11,891 bases of DNA from an uncultured Clostridia bacterium (GTDB taxonomy: Bacteria > Bacillota > Clostridia > UBA1381): the NCBI GenBank assembly GCA_944391265.1, contig CALXSX010000052.1, positions 1-11,891 on the forward strand, read 5' to 3'. Made by a program: the position numbers and the translations under genes. How positions within the stretch are numbered: position 1 is the stretch's first letter; every line of letters starts with the position of its first letter. Below the pieces are notes generated by a model. It was not told where the DNA came from, did no database searches, and saw only the letters and a program-made list of their open reading frames with translations. Positions 1-7,479 of the stretch are shown piece after piece.

Positions 1-2226
1 GTCCCTTTTTTTCTGTTGTTTCTCGCGTCACGCTGTTCTCTGCTCGGTATAAGCCCGTTTTGCGTTTCGATGTTCTTTTCGGTTTTTGACCTCAAAGCGG
101 GCTATCTCGGCATAATCGCCGCCGCCCTCGGCATCGTTTCACGAGGTGCGGCAGAGGATCTGACTAAATACATTCCGGCACTCATGCTGCTGTGGCTTTA
201 TTCGCGCTTGAATTTAAGCTACAAGGAGTCAAGCATTCGCTCGGCTACCGTGTGCGGTGCAGTTTTGTTTGCGGCAGGTATAATATCTCTTTCATATGCC
301 GGCATAAGCACTTACAGCGTGATAATGCTTATGACAGAGTGCATAGTCTGCTCATTTTCCTACATACTGTTTGAAAAGGCAGGCTCTGTTGCCGTGTACT
401 CAAAAACTCCGCCGGGCGACCAGGAGCTCATCTCAGCCGCAGTCTGTACAGGTATATTCATATCAGGGCTTTCCGGCATAACCATAGGCGGAATTATAGA
501 AATATCCAAGGTGATAAGCGCGTTTGCAGTGATGAGCCTCGCACTTCATATGCCGCTTGCCATTGCAGGAAGCGGCGGCGTTGCGGCAGGACTCATCTGC
601 AGCATGAACGATGTAAGCGCCGTGACGTACATGGGTCTTTACGGCATATCCGCAATGTTTGCAGGTATGCTGAAGCAGTTCGGGAAATACGGTGTTTCGC
701 TCGGTTTTCTCGGCGGCTGTGCCGTCATACTGCTGTACATAGGAAACACAATATCAGTATCGCTGTTTGAGATAATAACCGCCTGCGCACTGTTTGCCAT
801 AGCTCCGGTACGTCTGCACGAAGCCATTGGCTCTTTTATGATACGTGCTGTGCGCTCTGACAAAGAAGATCTGGAGATGCGCATGAGGGACTACCTCCTC
901 TCAAGGCTTTCCGCATCAAGCCACGCATTCGCCCGGCTTGCGTCTACATACAAGAGCGCTACGGACAAGCACCTTAAAATGTACAGCCGCGACCTTTGCA
1001 CAATAATTGATACCGCCGCTGAAAGAGTCTGCAAAAACTGCAAAAACAGAGCTTCCTGCATGGACGGCGGGGGCGCCGATATGTACAGAATGATGTTTTC
1101 AGCGCTGGAGGTGCTTGAAACAAAGGGGTTTTGCAACACCTCAAATGTGTCAAAGGAGTTTCTCGCCGTCTGCGTAAGACCGGAAATTTTCCTTTGTGAG
1201 CTTTCGCACGCGTACGAGCTTTACAAGCGTGACCTGAAGCGGCTTGGCGAGTATGAAAACAACCGCGACCTTGCTCTGCGTCAGTACGAGGAGATTTCGA
1301 ATATTTTCGCCCGTCTCTACGATGAAATAGGAAACGGGTTCAGATTTGCCACCGAGCTGGAGGAAAAAATATCCGAAGATCTTACGAAAAACGGAGTTTC
1401 GCTCCGCGATGTGCGAGCTATCGAAAACGGGTTCTCAGAGCTTGAAATCCTCATAATCCTCAACAAGGCGGAGGACAAAAACGAGCTTTCTGAGATGCTT
1501 TCAAAAATAACCGGCAGCAAGCTCGAATACCGTGACCGCGTGTCGGGTTCTGTGATGCGTTTTTGCCAGGCCGCGGTTTACAGCGTTGACTACGGTGAAA
1601 AGCAGCTCACCAAAGGTGAGCAGATTGTGTCCGGTGACAGCCTGACAAGCTTCCGAACAAGCGACGGAAAATTTTACGTTATACTATGCGACGGAATGGG
1701 CAGCGGCAGTGCCGCCGGCCGCGAAAGCCGAATAACCGGCAAGCTGCTGGAGGAATTTATCAAAAACGGGTTTTCGCCTGCAGCTTCTGTCAGCATAGTC
1801 AACTCATCTCTTGCACTCGGCATTGAAAACGAAAGCTTCAGCTCTGTTGACCTGCTGTGCATAGACCTGATGACAGGCGGAGCTGAGTTCTATAAAATAG
1901 GGGGCTGCAAGAGCTTTATAAAGCACGAGGAAGGCATGGAAACCGTTTTCTCGCCGTCACTTCCCCTCGGCATAATGCCTGACGTTCACGTATCAGCAAT
2001 AAATAAGCGTCTCGTTCCCGGTGACACGGTAATCATGATGTCCGATGGTGCGGAAGGCGCCGGTTTCGGCTCTCTTTCCGGTGAAAAAATGAAAAAGCTT
2101 CTTTCGGAAGACGACAGAGATCCGACTGAAATTGCCGAATCTGTCATAGAAAGCTCCGGGCTCAAAAGCATAACAAAAACACGCGATGACATAACTGTTG
2201 CCGTGATCAGGTTAAAAAACGCATAA
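1..2226 (+). CDS. spoIIE: Stage II sporulation protein E, sigma-F-activating PP2C phosphatase (5' partial)
   Basis: The reading frame is open from base 1, so the true start lies left of the window; 741 residues are visible against about 800-830 in the family. Counting from the first visible codon, residues 1 to about 285 are a run of hydrophobic segments matching the polytopic N-terminal domain of SpoIIE. A polar, helical central region follows and contains a CxxCxxxxxC cluster (C344, C347, C353), as seen in SpoIIE proteins. The C-terminal PP2C domain starts at about 525, with DGMGSG (D564), a second metal-site SDG (D682) and a terminal RDDIT (D729, D730). Known family role: it sits at the asymmetric division septum and dephosphorylates SpoIIAA-P, which frees sigma-F in the forespore. 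All visible catalytic motifs are intact, so the enzyme looks functional. The gene converges on the dnaK operon. Its promoter is not in the window. Confidence 0.95.
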   Translation, partial: VPFFLLFLASRCSLLGISPFCVSMFFSVFDLKAGYLGIIAAALGIVSRGAAEDLTKYIPALMLLWLYSRLNLSYKESSIRSATVCGAVLFAAGIISLSYAGISTYSVIMLMTECIVCSFSYILFEKAGSVAVYSKTPPGDQELISAAVCTGIFISGLSGITIGGIIEISKVISAFAVMSLALHMPLAIAGSGGVAAGLICSMNDVSAVTYMGLYGISAMFAGMLKQFGKYGVSLGFLGGCAVILLYIGNTISVSLFEIITACALFAIAPVRLHEAIGSFMIRAVRSDKEDLEMRMRDYLLSRLSASSHAFARLASTYKSATDKHLKMYSRDLCTIIDTAAERVCKNCKNRASCMDGGGADMYRMMFSALEVLETKGFCNTSNVSKEFLAVCVRPEIFLCELSHAYELYKRDLKRLGEYENNRDLALRQYEEISNIFARLYDEIGNGFRFATELEEKISEDLTKNGVSLRDVRAIENGFSELEILIILNKAEDKNELSEMLSKITGSKLEYRDRVSGSVMRFCQAAVYSVDYGEKQLTKGEQIVSGDSLTSFRTSDGKFYVILCDGMGSGSAAGRESRITGKLLEEFIKNGFSPAASVSIVNSSLALGIENESFSSVDLLCIDLMTGGAEFYKIGGCKSFIKHEEGMETVFSPSLPLGIMPDVHVSAINKRLVPGDTVIMMSDGAEGAGFGSLSGEKMKKLLSEDDRDPTEIAESVIESSGLKSITKTRDDITVAVIRLKNA

Positions 2227-2330
2227 GATGCATATCATATTTATTTTACCACAGGTTTTGCAAAAATACCATACTTTTTTTAAAAATAGTCCATGTAAAA
2301 AACAGCATTTTAGCAGTCAGCTTTAAACGC

Positions 2331-2371
2331 ATAAAAACACGCACCTCCGGCAGCAGCGCCGGATGGTGCGT
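2331..2371 (-). terminator. Intrinsic terminator of the hrcA-grpE-dnaK-dnaJ operon
   Basis: On the minus strand, starting 21 bases past the dnaJ stop, a GC-rich stem of 13 pairs with one bulged base (arms 2365-2371 plus 2358-2363, and 2339-2351) closes on a 6-base loop. It is followed, after one base, by five T residues (2337-2333). That is a standard Rho-independent terminator for the leftward operon. On the plus strand the stem is followed only by TTATGTTAGTT, so it would be a weaker terminator for the convergent spoIIE. The only other candidate for spoIIE is a T7 run at 2275-2281, which has no convincing GC stem before it. The rest of the 2227-2392 gap is AT-rich, with nothing else I recognise. 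Confidence 0.85.
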
Positions 2372-2392
2372 TATGTTAGTTAGGCATGATTT

Positions 2393-3520
2393 TTACTTAA
2401 AGAATTCCTTGGCTTTCTCCATAAACGTCTTTTTTTGCTTGTAGTTTTTATCCTCTTCAAATTCGCGAAGCAGCTCTTTTTGGTTCTTTGACAGGTTTCG
2501 GGGAACCTCAACGATAACCTTTACGAACTGGTCGCCTCTGCCGTTGCTCCTGATATACGGGATTCCCTTTCCGCGAAGCTTGAACACCGATTCGCTTTGC
2601 GTTCCCTCCGGTATATCGTACTCCACAGCCCCGTCAAGAGTCGGTACCTTGACCGTTGCGCCGAGCGCTGCCTGTACAAAGGTAATAGGCATCGTGATAT
2701 GCACGTTGTAGCCGTCACGGGTAAACAATACATGAGGCCTTATACGGATAGTTACAAGGAGGTCTCCGCTCGGACCGCCCTTTTCACCGGGCTCGCCCTT
2801 GCCGCTTATCTGAATCGTCTGACCGTTATCAATACCGGCAGGTATATCTATTTCGATTATGGAGTTTTTGCGTATCTTTCCCGTTCCGCGGCAGTCCCTG
2901 CAGGGTTCCTTTATTATTTTTCCCTCGCCGTGACAATGCGGACACGTACCGATATTTGTCATATAACCGAGAGGCGTTCTGACACGCGAAGTGACCTGAC
3001 CGCTGCCGCCGCAGTGCGTACAGGTAGTAGCTGAGGTCCCCGGCTTTGCGCCGCTGCCGCCGCACGCAGCACACTTTTCCATTTTGGTTACGCTAAGCTT
3101 CTTTTTAGCACCGAAAGCGGCTTCCTCAAATGTTATGTCTATCACCTGGCGTACATCTTTGCCACGTTTTGGCCCGTTTTTCCTTGTTCCGCCGCCAAAG
3201 CCGCCGAAGCCTCCCCCGAAAATATCGCCGAAAATATCACCAAAATCAAAGCCGCCGAAGCCGCCGGCACCGCCGCCTGCTCCGAAGTTGGGATCTACGC
3301 CGGCGTGTCCGTACTGGTCGTACTTAGCGCGCTTATCCGGATCGCTTAGCACCGCATAGGCTTCGTTTACCTCTTTGAATTTTTCTTCCGCTTCCTTATC
3401 GTTCGGGTGCAGATCGGGGTGGTATTTCTTTGCTTCTTTTCTGAACGCTTTTTTAAGCTGATCCTCTGTGGCATTTTTGCTGACACCGAGGACTTCGTAA
3501 TAATCTCGTTTTTCTGCCAT
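2393..3520 (-). CDS. dnaJ: Chaperone DnaJ (type I Hsp40)
   Basis: This 375-residue protein has the full type I layout. The J domain covers residues 1 to about 70 with HPD at 34-36. A Gly/Phe-rich linker spans about 75-111. Four CxxCxGxG zinc motifs begin at C150, C167, C193 and C207, and the substrate-binding C-terminal domains follow. Known role: it binds unfolded clients, passes them to DnaK and stimulates DnaK ATP hydrolysis in the cytoplasm. I place the start at the ATG at 3520, giving MAEKRDYYEVLG; AAAGGA lies 10 bases upstream. An in-frame TTG nine bases earlier sits almost on that ribosome-binding site and is unlikely. It is the last gene of the heat-shock operon, separated from dnaK by 126 bases of structured spacer and followed directly by a terminator. 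No prmA follows, although prmA is a frequent downstream neighbour in Firmicutes. Confidence 0.97.
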   Translation of the reverse strand: MAEKRDYYEVLGVSKNATEDQLKKAFRKEAKKYHPDLHPNDKEAEEKFKEVNEAYAVLSDPDKRAKYDQYGHAGVDPNFGAGGGAGGFGGFDFGDIFGDIFGGGFGGFGGGTRKNGPKRGKDVRQVIDITFEEAAFGAKKKLSVTKMEKCAACGGSGAKPGTSATTCTHCGGSGQVTSRVRTPLGYMTNIGTCPHCHGEGKIIKEPCRDCRGTGKIRKNSIIEIDIPAGIDNGQTIQISGKGEPGEKGGPSGDLLVTIRIRPHVLFTRDGYNVHITMPITFVQAALGATVKVPTLDGAVEYDIPEGTQSESVFKLRGKGIPYIRSNGRGDQFVKVIVEVPRNLSKNQKELLREFEEDKNYKQKKTFMEKAKEFFK

Positions 3521-3576
3521 GCCTATCAATTCCTTTCAAAAAAGTGAAATGCAAAAACGCTCCTTCTACACGCGCC

Positions 3577-3617
3577 AATGAGCTGTAAAACAGCTCATGC
3601 CCTTTTTACAGCTCATT
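3577..3617 (-). repeat. dnaK-dnaJ intergenic stem-loops (two alternative, mutually exclusive hairpins)
   Basis: The word ATGAGCTGT (or its complement) occurs three times. Arms 3577-3590 and 3604-3617 are perfectly complementary over 14 bases with a 13-base loop. Separately, 3578-3586 and 3590-3598 form a perfect 9-bp stem with a 3-base loop. Segment 3577-3590 is needed for both, so only one can form at a time. On the minus-strand mRNA neither stem is followed by a T run (the next bases are GGCGCGTG), so this is not an ordinary terminator. It lies 30 bases after the dnaK stop and 56 bases before the dnaJ start. Possible roles, all inferred, are an mRNA-processing or 3'-end stability element that sets the DnaK:DnaJ ratio. 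Confidence 0.75.
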
Positions 3618-3646
3618 TCTTGTTTCACATAAATTTCTGACGACTT

Positions 3647-5497
3647 TTATTGATTGTTCTTGTTGTCGTCCTCGTTTACTTCTCTGTAATTTGCTTCATA
3701 TACATTATCAGCTCCGCCGGCCTGGGCGTTCGGGTCTCCCTGCTGTGCCTGCTGCGCGCCCTGCGGATTCGCATTTGCATAAAGCTTTTCTGAAAGTGCG
3801 TAGAACTTCTGCGAAAGCGCATCGCAAGCCGCCTTAATAGCTGCGCTGTCTGTACCTTTGAGTGCTTCCTTAACCTTTTCTATCTCAGCCTTTACGCCGT
3901 CAACCTCTGAAGAGTCTACCTTGTCACCAATCTCACCGAGTGTCTTTTCAGACTGGTATACAAGTGATTCGGCATTGTTTCTTATCTCTACCTCTTCTTT
4001 TCTCTTCTTGTCCTCTTCGGCATACTTGGCAGCCTCTTCTACAGCTCTGTTTATATCATCCTCTGAAAGGTTCGACGAAGCCGTAATTGTGATGTTCTGC
4101 TCATTGCCTGTGCCGAGGTCCTTAGCCGATACCTTTACGATTCCGTTTGCATCAATATCGAAAGTTACCTCTATCTGCGGCACACCACGTGGAGCGGGAG
4201 CTATTCCGGTGAGGTTAAACCTTCCGAGAGTCTTGTTGTACTGAGCCATTTCTCTTTCGCCCTGGAGCACGTGAACCTCAACACTCGTCTGGCCGTCAGC
4301 CGCTGTAGAGAACACCTGTGATTTATTTGTAGGAATTGTCGTATTTCTTTCAATAAGCTTTGTGAACACTCCGCCCATAGTTTCAATACCAAGTGACAAA
4401 GGTGTTACATCAAGAAGAAGAACGCCTGTTTCCTCACCGCTGAGCACTGCTGCCTGTCTTGCCGCACCGATAGCTACGCACTCGTCAGGGTTGATGCCCT
4501 TATGGGGCTCTTTGTTCATTTCTTTCTTAACAGCTTCCTGCACTGCCGGTATACGTGAAGAACCGCCTACGAGCAAAACCTCGTTAATGTCGTTCGGAGT
4601 GAGGTTTGCGTCTTTCATAGCATTTCTGATGCATACAAGAGTCTTGTCAACAAGGTCGCTTGTAAGCTCATCAAACTTAGCCTTTGTAAGAGTGATATCC
4701 ATATGCTTCGGACCTGTCTGGTCGGCTGTGATGAACGGTAGGTTGATGTTTGATGTCGTTGTGCTCGAAAGCTCTATCTTAGACTTTTCAGCAGCTTCCT
4801 TAAGTCTCTGCATAGCTACCTTATCCGTAGAAAGGTCTATACCATCAGACTTCTTGAACTCGCCTACGAGATAATCAATTATTCTCTGGTCAAAATCGTC
4901 ACCGCCGAGACGTGTATCACCGTTTGTGGAAAGAACCTCAAACACACCGTCACCGATTTCAAGAATGGATACATCGAATGTACCGCCGCCGAGGTCGTAT
5001 ACAAGAATTGTCTGATCCTTGTCGCTCATGCCGTATGCGAGCGCAGCAGCTGTCGGCTCGTTAATTATACGGAGAACCTCAAGTCCGGCTATCTTTCCTG
5101 CGTCCTTTGTCGCCTGTCTCTGAGAGTCGTTAAAGTAAGCAGGAACGGTTATAACAGCCTGCGATACGCTCTCACCGAGGTATGCTTCAGCATCATTTTT
5201 GAGCTTTGTCAGAATCATAGCTGAAATTTCCTGCGGTGTAAAGGACTTGCCGTCTATATTTACTTTGTAGTTTGTGCCCATTTCTCTTTTAATAGAACTG
5301 ATGGTGCGTTCAGCGTTCGTTACCGCCTGTCTTTTAGCGACCTGTCCTACTATTCTCTCTCCGTCCTTCTGAAAAGCAACAACAGACGGAGTCGTTCTTG
5401 CTCCCTCAGAGTTCGTGATAACGGTAGGATTACCGCCTTCCATTACGGCAACACATGAGTTTGTAGTACCGAGGTCTATACCTATAACTTTTCCCAT
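3647..5497 (-). CDS. dnaK: Molecular chaperone DnaK (Hsp70)
   Basis: This 616-residue Hsp70 has the usual order of parts. The nucleotide-binding domain carries the phosphate-1 motif IGIDLGTT (5-12), the phosphate-2 motif DLGGGTFDVS (168-177) and LLVGGSSRIP (308-317). The hydrophobic interdomain linker LLLDVTPL is at 360-367. The beta-sandwich substrate-binding domain and helical lid follow, and the tail from about 577 is disordered and rich in Gln/Asn, ending in EVNEDDNKNNQ. The N-terminal lobe is compact (AFQKDGERIVGQVAKRQAVT), consistent with Gram-positive DnaKs, which lack a segment present in proteobacterial homologues. The ATG at 5497 is preceded by AAAGGAAG at good spacing. It lies 46 bases after grpE in the HrcA-regulated operon. 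Role: ATP-driven folding and refolding of cytosolic proteins with DnaJ and GrpE. Confidence 0.98.
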   Translation of the reverse strand: MGKVIGIDLGTTNSCVAVMEGGNPTVITNSEGARTTPSVVAFQKDGERIVGQVAKRQAVTNAERTISSIKREMGTNYKVNIDGKSFTPQEISAMILTKLKNDAEAYLGESVSQAVITVPAYFNDSQRQATKDAGKIAGLEVLRIINEPTAAALAYGMSDKDQTILVYDLGGGTFDVSILEIGDGVFEVLSTNGDTRLGGDDFDQRIIDYLVGEFKKSDGIDLSTDKVAMQRLKEAAEKSKIELSSTTTSNINLPFITADQTGPKHMDITLTKAKFDELTSDLVDKTLVCIRNAMKDANLTPNDINEVLLVGGSSRIPAVQEAVKKEMNKEPHKGINPDECVAIGAARQAAVLSGEETGVLLLDVTPLSLGIETMGGVFTKLIERNTTIPTNKSQVFSTAADGQTSVEVHVLQGEREMAQYNKTLGRFNLTGIAPAPRGVPQIEVTFDIDANGIVKVSAKDLGTGNEQNITITASSNLSEDDINRAVEEAAKYAEEDKKRKEEVEIRNNAESLVYQSEKTLGEIGDKVDSSEVDGVKAEIEKVKEALKGTDSAAIKAACDALSQKFYALSEKLYANANPQGAQQAQQGDPNAQAGGADNVYEANYREVNEDDNKNNQ

Positions 5498-5543
5498 TTT
5501 AAAAACTTCCTTTCTTTAATTCATTTTCATATATGTCAATTAC

Positions 5544-6113
5544 TTAATTAGCTACCTTAACCATAGAATGTCTGACAACCCTTTTGTCCTTGTACATATA
5601 GCCCTTCATGAACTCCTCAACAACGGTGTTGTCATCGACAGCGTCGTCCTCAACGTGCATTACAGCATTGTGCAGATTAGGATCAAACTGCTCTCCGAGA
5701 GCCTTTATCTCCGTTACTCCGAGCTTTGTAAGTACGTCCTGCATCTGCTTATACACAAGACTGACGCCCTCTCTTATCTTCTTTGCCTCCTCGCTCTCTG
5801 CCGGAGTCGCAAGCGCCCTTTCAAGGTTATCCTTGACAGTCAGCAGCTCGTTTACTGTGTCAATTACCGCGTCTGCATACCTTGCGTCCTTTTCCCTCTG
5901 GGTACGCTTTTTAAAATTATCAAACTCTGCATAAAGCCTGAGGTACTTGTCTTCCCAATCCTTAGCCTTTTTTTCGGCGTCAGCGACTGCTGAATCCGGA
6001 GCGGGTTCACCGCCTTGAGCGCCTTTATTATCCTGTGCGGCCTCCTCCTGATTTTCTTCAGGTGAAGCCTTTTCATTTATCTCTTCTTCTTTTATCTCTT
6101 TTTCATTTTCCAT
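5544..6113 (-). CDS. grpE: Nucleotide exchange factor GrpE
   Basis: This 189-residue protein starts with a long acidic, low-complexity tail (about 1-48, rich in Glu, Lys and Ala). The dimerising coiled-coil helix follows, including EFDNFKKRTQREKD. The C-terminal beta domain holds FDPNLHNAVMHVED and the GYMYKDKRVVRHSMVKV ending typical of GrpE. Known role: it opens the DnaK nucleotide-binding cleft to release ADP, and in several bacteria it also acts as a thermosensor through the long helix. Only one ATG (6113) fits the family start. Its best Shine-Dalgarno, AGGAG at 6130-6126, is 12 bases away, which is longer than usual. An ATG directly followed by TAA lies between them at 6125-6120. The gene begins 43 bases after the hrcA stop. 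Confidence 0.96.
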   Translation of the reverse strand: MENEKEIKEEEINEKASPEENQEEAAQDNKGAQGGEPAPDSAVADAEKKAKDWEDKYLRLYAEFDNFKKRTQREKDARYADAVIDTVNELLTVKDNLERALATPAESEEAKKIREGVSLVYKQMQDVLTKLGVTEIKALGEQFDPNLHNAVMHVEDDAVDDNTVVEEFMKGYMYKDKRVVRHSMVKVAN

Positions 6114-6156
6114 CCCCGTTTACATCTCCTCTCAAAATACGTTTATGCGCGGAAAA

Positions 6157-7206
6157 TTATCCGTCGGAACCTCGGTAAAGGTTTAGAATTCTATCTAAGT
6201 GATTCGATATAAGATCAAGGCTCGCAAATACTTTTGCATAGTCCATACGCTTAGGGCCTATTATTCCGATCTTTCCTTTTATCTTGTCTCCGAGAGAGTA
6301 TTCCGTGGTGACAAGACTGCAGTTTTTAAGCGGCTCGACGCCGTTCTCATCACCTATGACAACGCTGATGTCGGAGTCCTCGGAACCAGCAACTATCAGT
6401 TTTTCAAGGTTTTGCTTATTTTCAAGGAATCCGAGTATCTCCCTTGCTTTGGAAACATCCTTGTACTCCGGGAATTTGAGCATCGACTGAGCGTTGTCTA
6501 TATATATTTCCTGAGAGGAAAGGTCTGAAATTGTTTCGTATACAAAGTTCAAAATATTTACAAGAACGCTTGGAAGCAGAGTCATATTAGACCTTATAAC
6601 TGCCTCTATTTCCTTTATCTTATCAAAATCTATCTCGTTGCCGGAGAGACCGGAAAGCTTCGTTGTAAGGATATAAGCAAGCTTTGCTGAGTTTTCCGTA
6701 CCGAGCGAAAGCCTTAGAATCCTGTTTCTGACGATACCGTCCTGTGTGACTACTATTATAAGAGTCCTGTCACCGCTGAGGTCAACTACATCTATTTTAT
6801 TTATCTTTGAAAGGCTCTGCTCCGGTGTGGTAACAAATGCTGTGTAATCAGTAAGCGCAGCGGCGATAGTTCCTGCCTTCTTTATGAGCTTGTCAAGCTG
6901 ATTTACACGGTTTTCAAGCTCTATATGAAGATTTTCTATAGCTTCCATGCCGATACGATACCTTGACATAAGCGAATTAACATAAAATCGATACCCCTCA
7001 TCAGACGGAACACGACCGGCAGATGTATGCGGCTGAATAAGGTAACCCATCTCCTCAAGGTCCGCCATCTCATTGCGTATGGTTGCACTTGAAAGACCAA
7101 GGCCCTCGATTTTAGATATTGCTCTCGAGCCGACCGGCTCTGCTGAGTCTATATATTCATCTATGACCGCCTGAAGGATCTTACGTTTTCTTTCATTAAG
7201 ATCCAT
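6157..7206 (-). CDS. hrcA: Heat-inducible transcription repressor HrcA
   Basis: This 349-residue repressor is close to the family's usual 340-350. The N-terminal winged helix carries VGSRAI, LSSATIRNEMADLEEMGYL and the following HTSAGRVPSDEGYRFYV signature that defines HrcA. The rest is the GAF-like dimerisation and inserted domain typical of the family. Known role: it binds CIRCE operators and represses heat-shock operons; its folding depends on GroE in Bacillus, so heat stress titrates the chaperonin and derepresses. I start it at the ATG at 7206 (MDLNERKRKIL), preceded by AGAAGG. A GTG at 7230 in the same frame is inside the CIRCE operator and is rejected. First gene of its operon, so it is autoregulated by the operator just upstream. 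Confidence 0.97.
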   Translation of the reverse strand: MDLNERKRKILQAVIDEYIDSAEPVGSRAISKIEGLGLSSATIRNEMADLEEMGYLIQPHTSAGRVPSDEGYRFYVNSLMSRYRIGMEAIENLHIELENRVNQLDKLIKKAGTIAAALTDYTAFVTTPEQSLSKINKIDVVDLSGDRTLIIVVTQDGIVRNRILRLSLGTENSAKLAYILTTKLSGLSGNEIDFDKIKEIEAVIRSNMTLLPSVLVNILNFVYETISDLSSQEIYIDNAQSMLKFPEYKDVSKAREILGFLENKQNLEKLIVAGSEDSDISVVIGDENGVEPLKNCSLVTTEYSLGDKIKGKIGIIGPKRMDYAKVFASLDLISNHLDRILNLYRGSDG

Positions 7207-7223
7207 AATAACACCTTCTTTTA

Positions 7224-7250
7224 TTAGCACTCTATTTTAGTGAGTGCTAA
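7224..7250 (-). promoter_or_regulatory. CIRCE operator (HrcA-binding inverted repeat)
   Basis: TTAGCACTC, nine bases, then GAGTGCTAA: an exact match on both arms to the established CIRCE consensus. It ends 17 bases upstream of the hrcA ATG and lies just downstream of the predicted transcription start, so it would be in the 5' leader of the mRNA, as in Bacillus. It is the only CIRCE in the window; no groESL is here. Confidence 0.98.
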
Positions 7251-7256
7251 TGATTA

Positions 7257-7292
7257 CATTATAAAAATACCACTATTAAAACGATTTGTCAA
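7257..7292 (-). promoter_or_regulatory. Sigma-A-type promoter of the hrcA operon
   Basis: Minus strand: a perfect -35 TTGACA (7292-7287), a 17-base spacer and TATTTT (7269-7264) as the -10. A better-looking TATAAT (7263-7258) is six bases further on, but the spacing would be 23. Transcription would begin near 7257 or 7251, directly before CIRCE. Upstream (7301-7330) are two copies of TTAACAATT, 18 bases apart, in a very AT-rich stretch resembling an UP element. Confidence 0.75.
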
Positions 7293-7367
7293 GAGATATT
7301 TTAACAATTTATAATTTTTTAACAATTATACATATATAATTCATATAATCATGACAAAGTATGCACT

Positions 7368-7451
7368 AAAAAGGGAATGTCAAAAAAATACACCGGCGCA
7401 TTCGGCAGAAATTTACCTCGTGCGCTCCGGACTGCATTTTTGACATTCCCT
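7368..7451 (-). terminator. Long inverted-repeat hairpin after the wal operon, terminator-like
   Basis: The arms 7372-7386 and 7437-7451 are perfectly complementary over 15 bases. Nested inside, 7393-7400 pairs with 7421-7430 (8 bp with a 2-base bulge), separated from the outer stem by a symmetric 6x6 internal loop. On the minus strand the outer stem runs directly into five T residues (7372-7368), and the inner GC-rich stem is also followed by a T7 run (7388-7382). Both fit transcription termination after the wal operon, whose stop is 28 bases upstream. On the plus strand the inner stem is also followed by T5, so the element may be bidirectional. The 80-bp size with perfect terminal repeats is unusual for a simple terminator; a miniature repeat element is an alternative. 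Confidence 0.65.
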
Positions 7452-7479
7452 CAACACCTTTTCGCAGATTTGGTGCGGT

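Noticed and set aside
3084..3359. Proline-rich plus-strand frame opposite dnaJ
   Set aside because: It is the antisense shadow of the DnaJ Gly/Phe linker; Gly codons read as Pro on the other strand.
3521..3529. DnaJ start at the in-frame TTG at 3529
   Set aside because: It lies almost on the AAAGGA ribosome-binding site; the ATG at 3520 gives the standard J-domain N-terminus.
3858..4874. Plus-strand frames of 128 and 170 codons opposite dnaK
   Set aside because: Serine-rich antisense frames over a strongly conserved gene, with no domain or ribosome-binding site.
5534..5539. TTGACA on the minus strand in the grpE-dnaK gap as an internal promoter
   Set aside because: No acceptable -10 follows at 16-18 bases; the position 17 bases on reads AAGAAA.
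7207..7230. Longer HrcA starting at the in-frame GTG at 7230
   Set aside because: The GTG is part of the CIRCE operator; the ATG at 7206 has a proper ribosome-binding site and the family-typical MDLNERKRKIL start.
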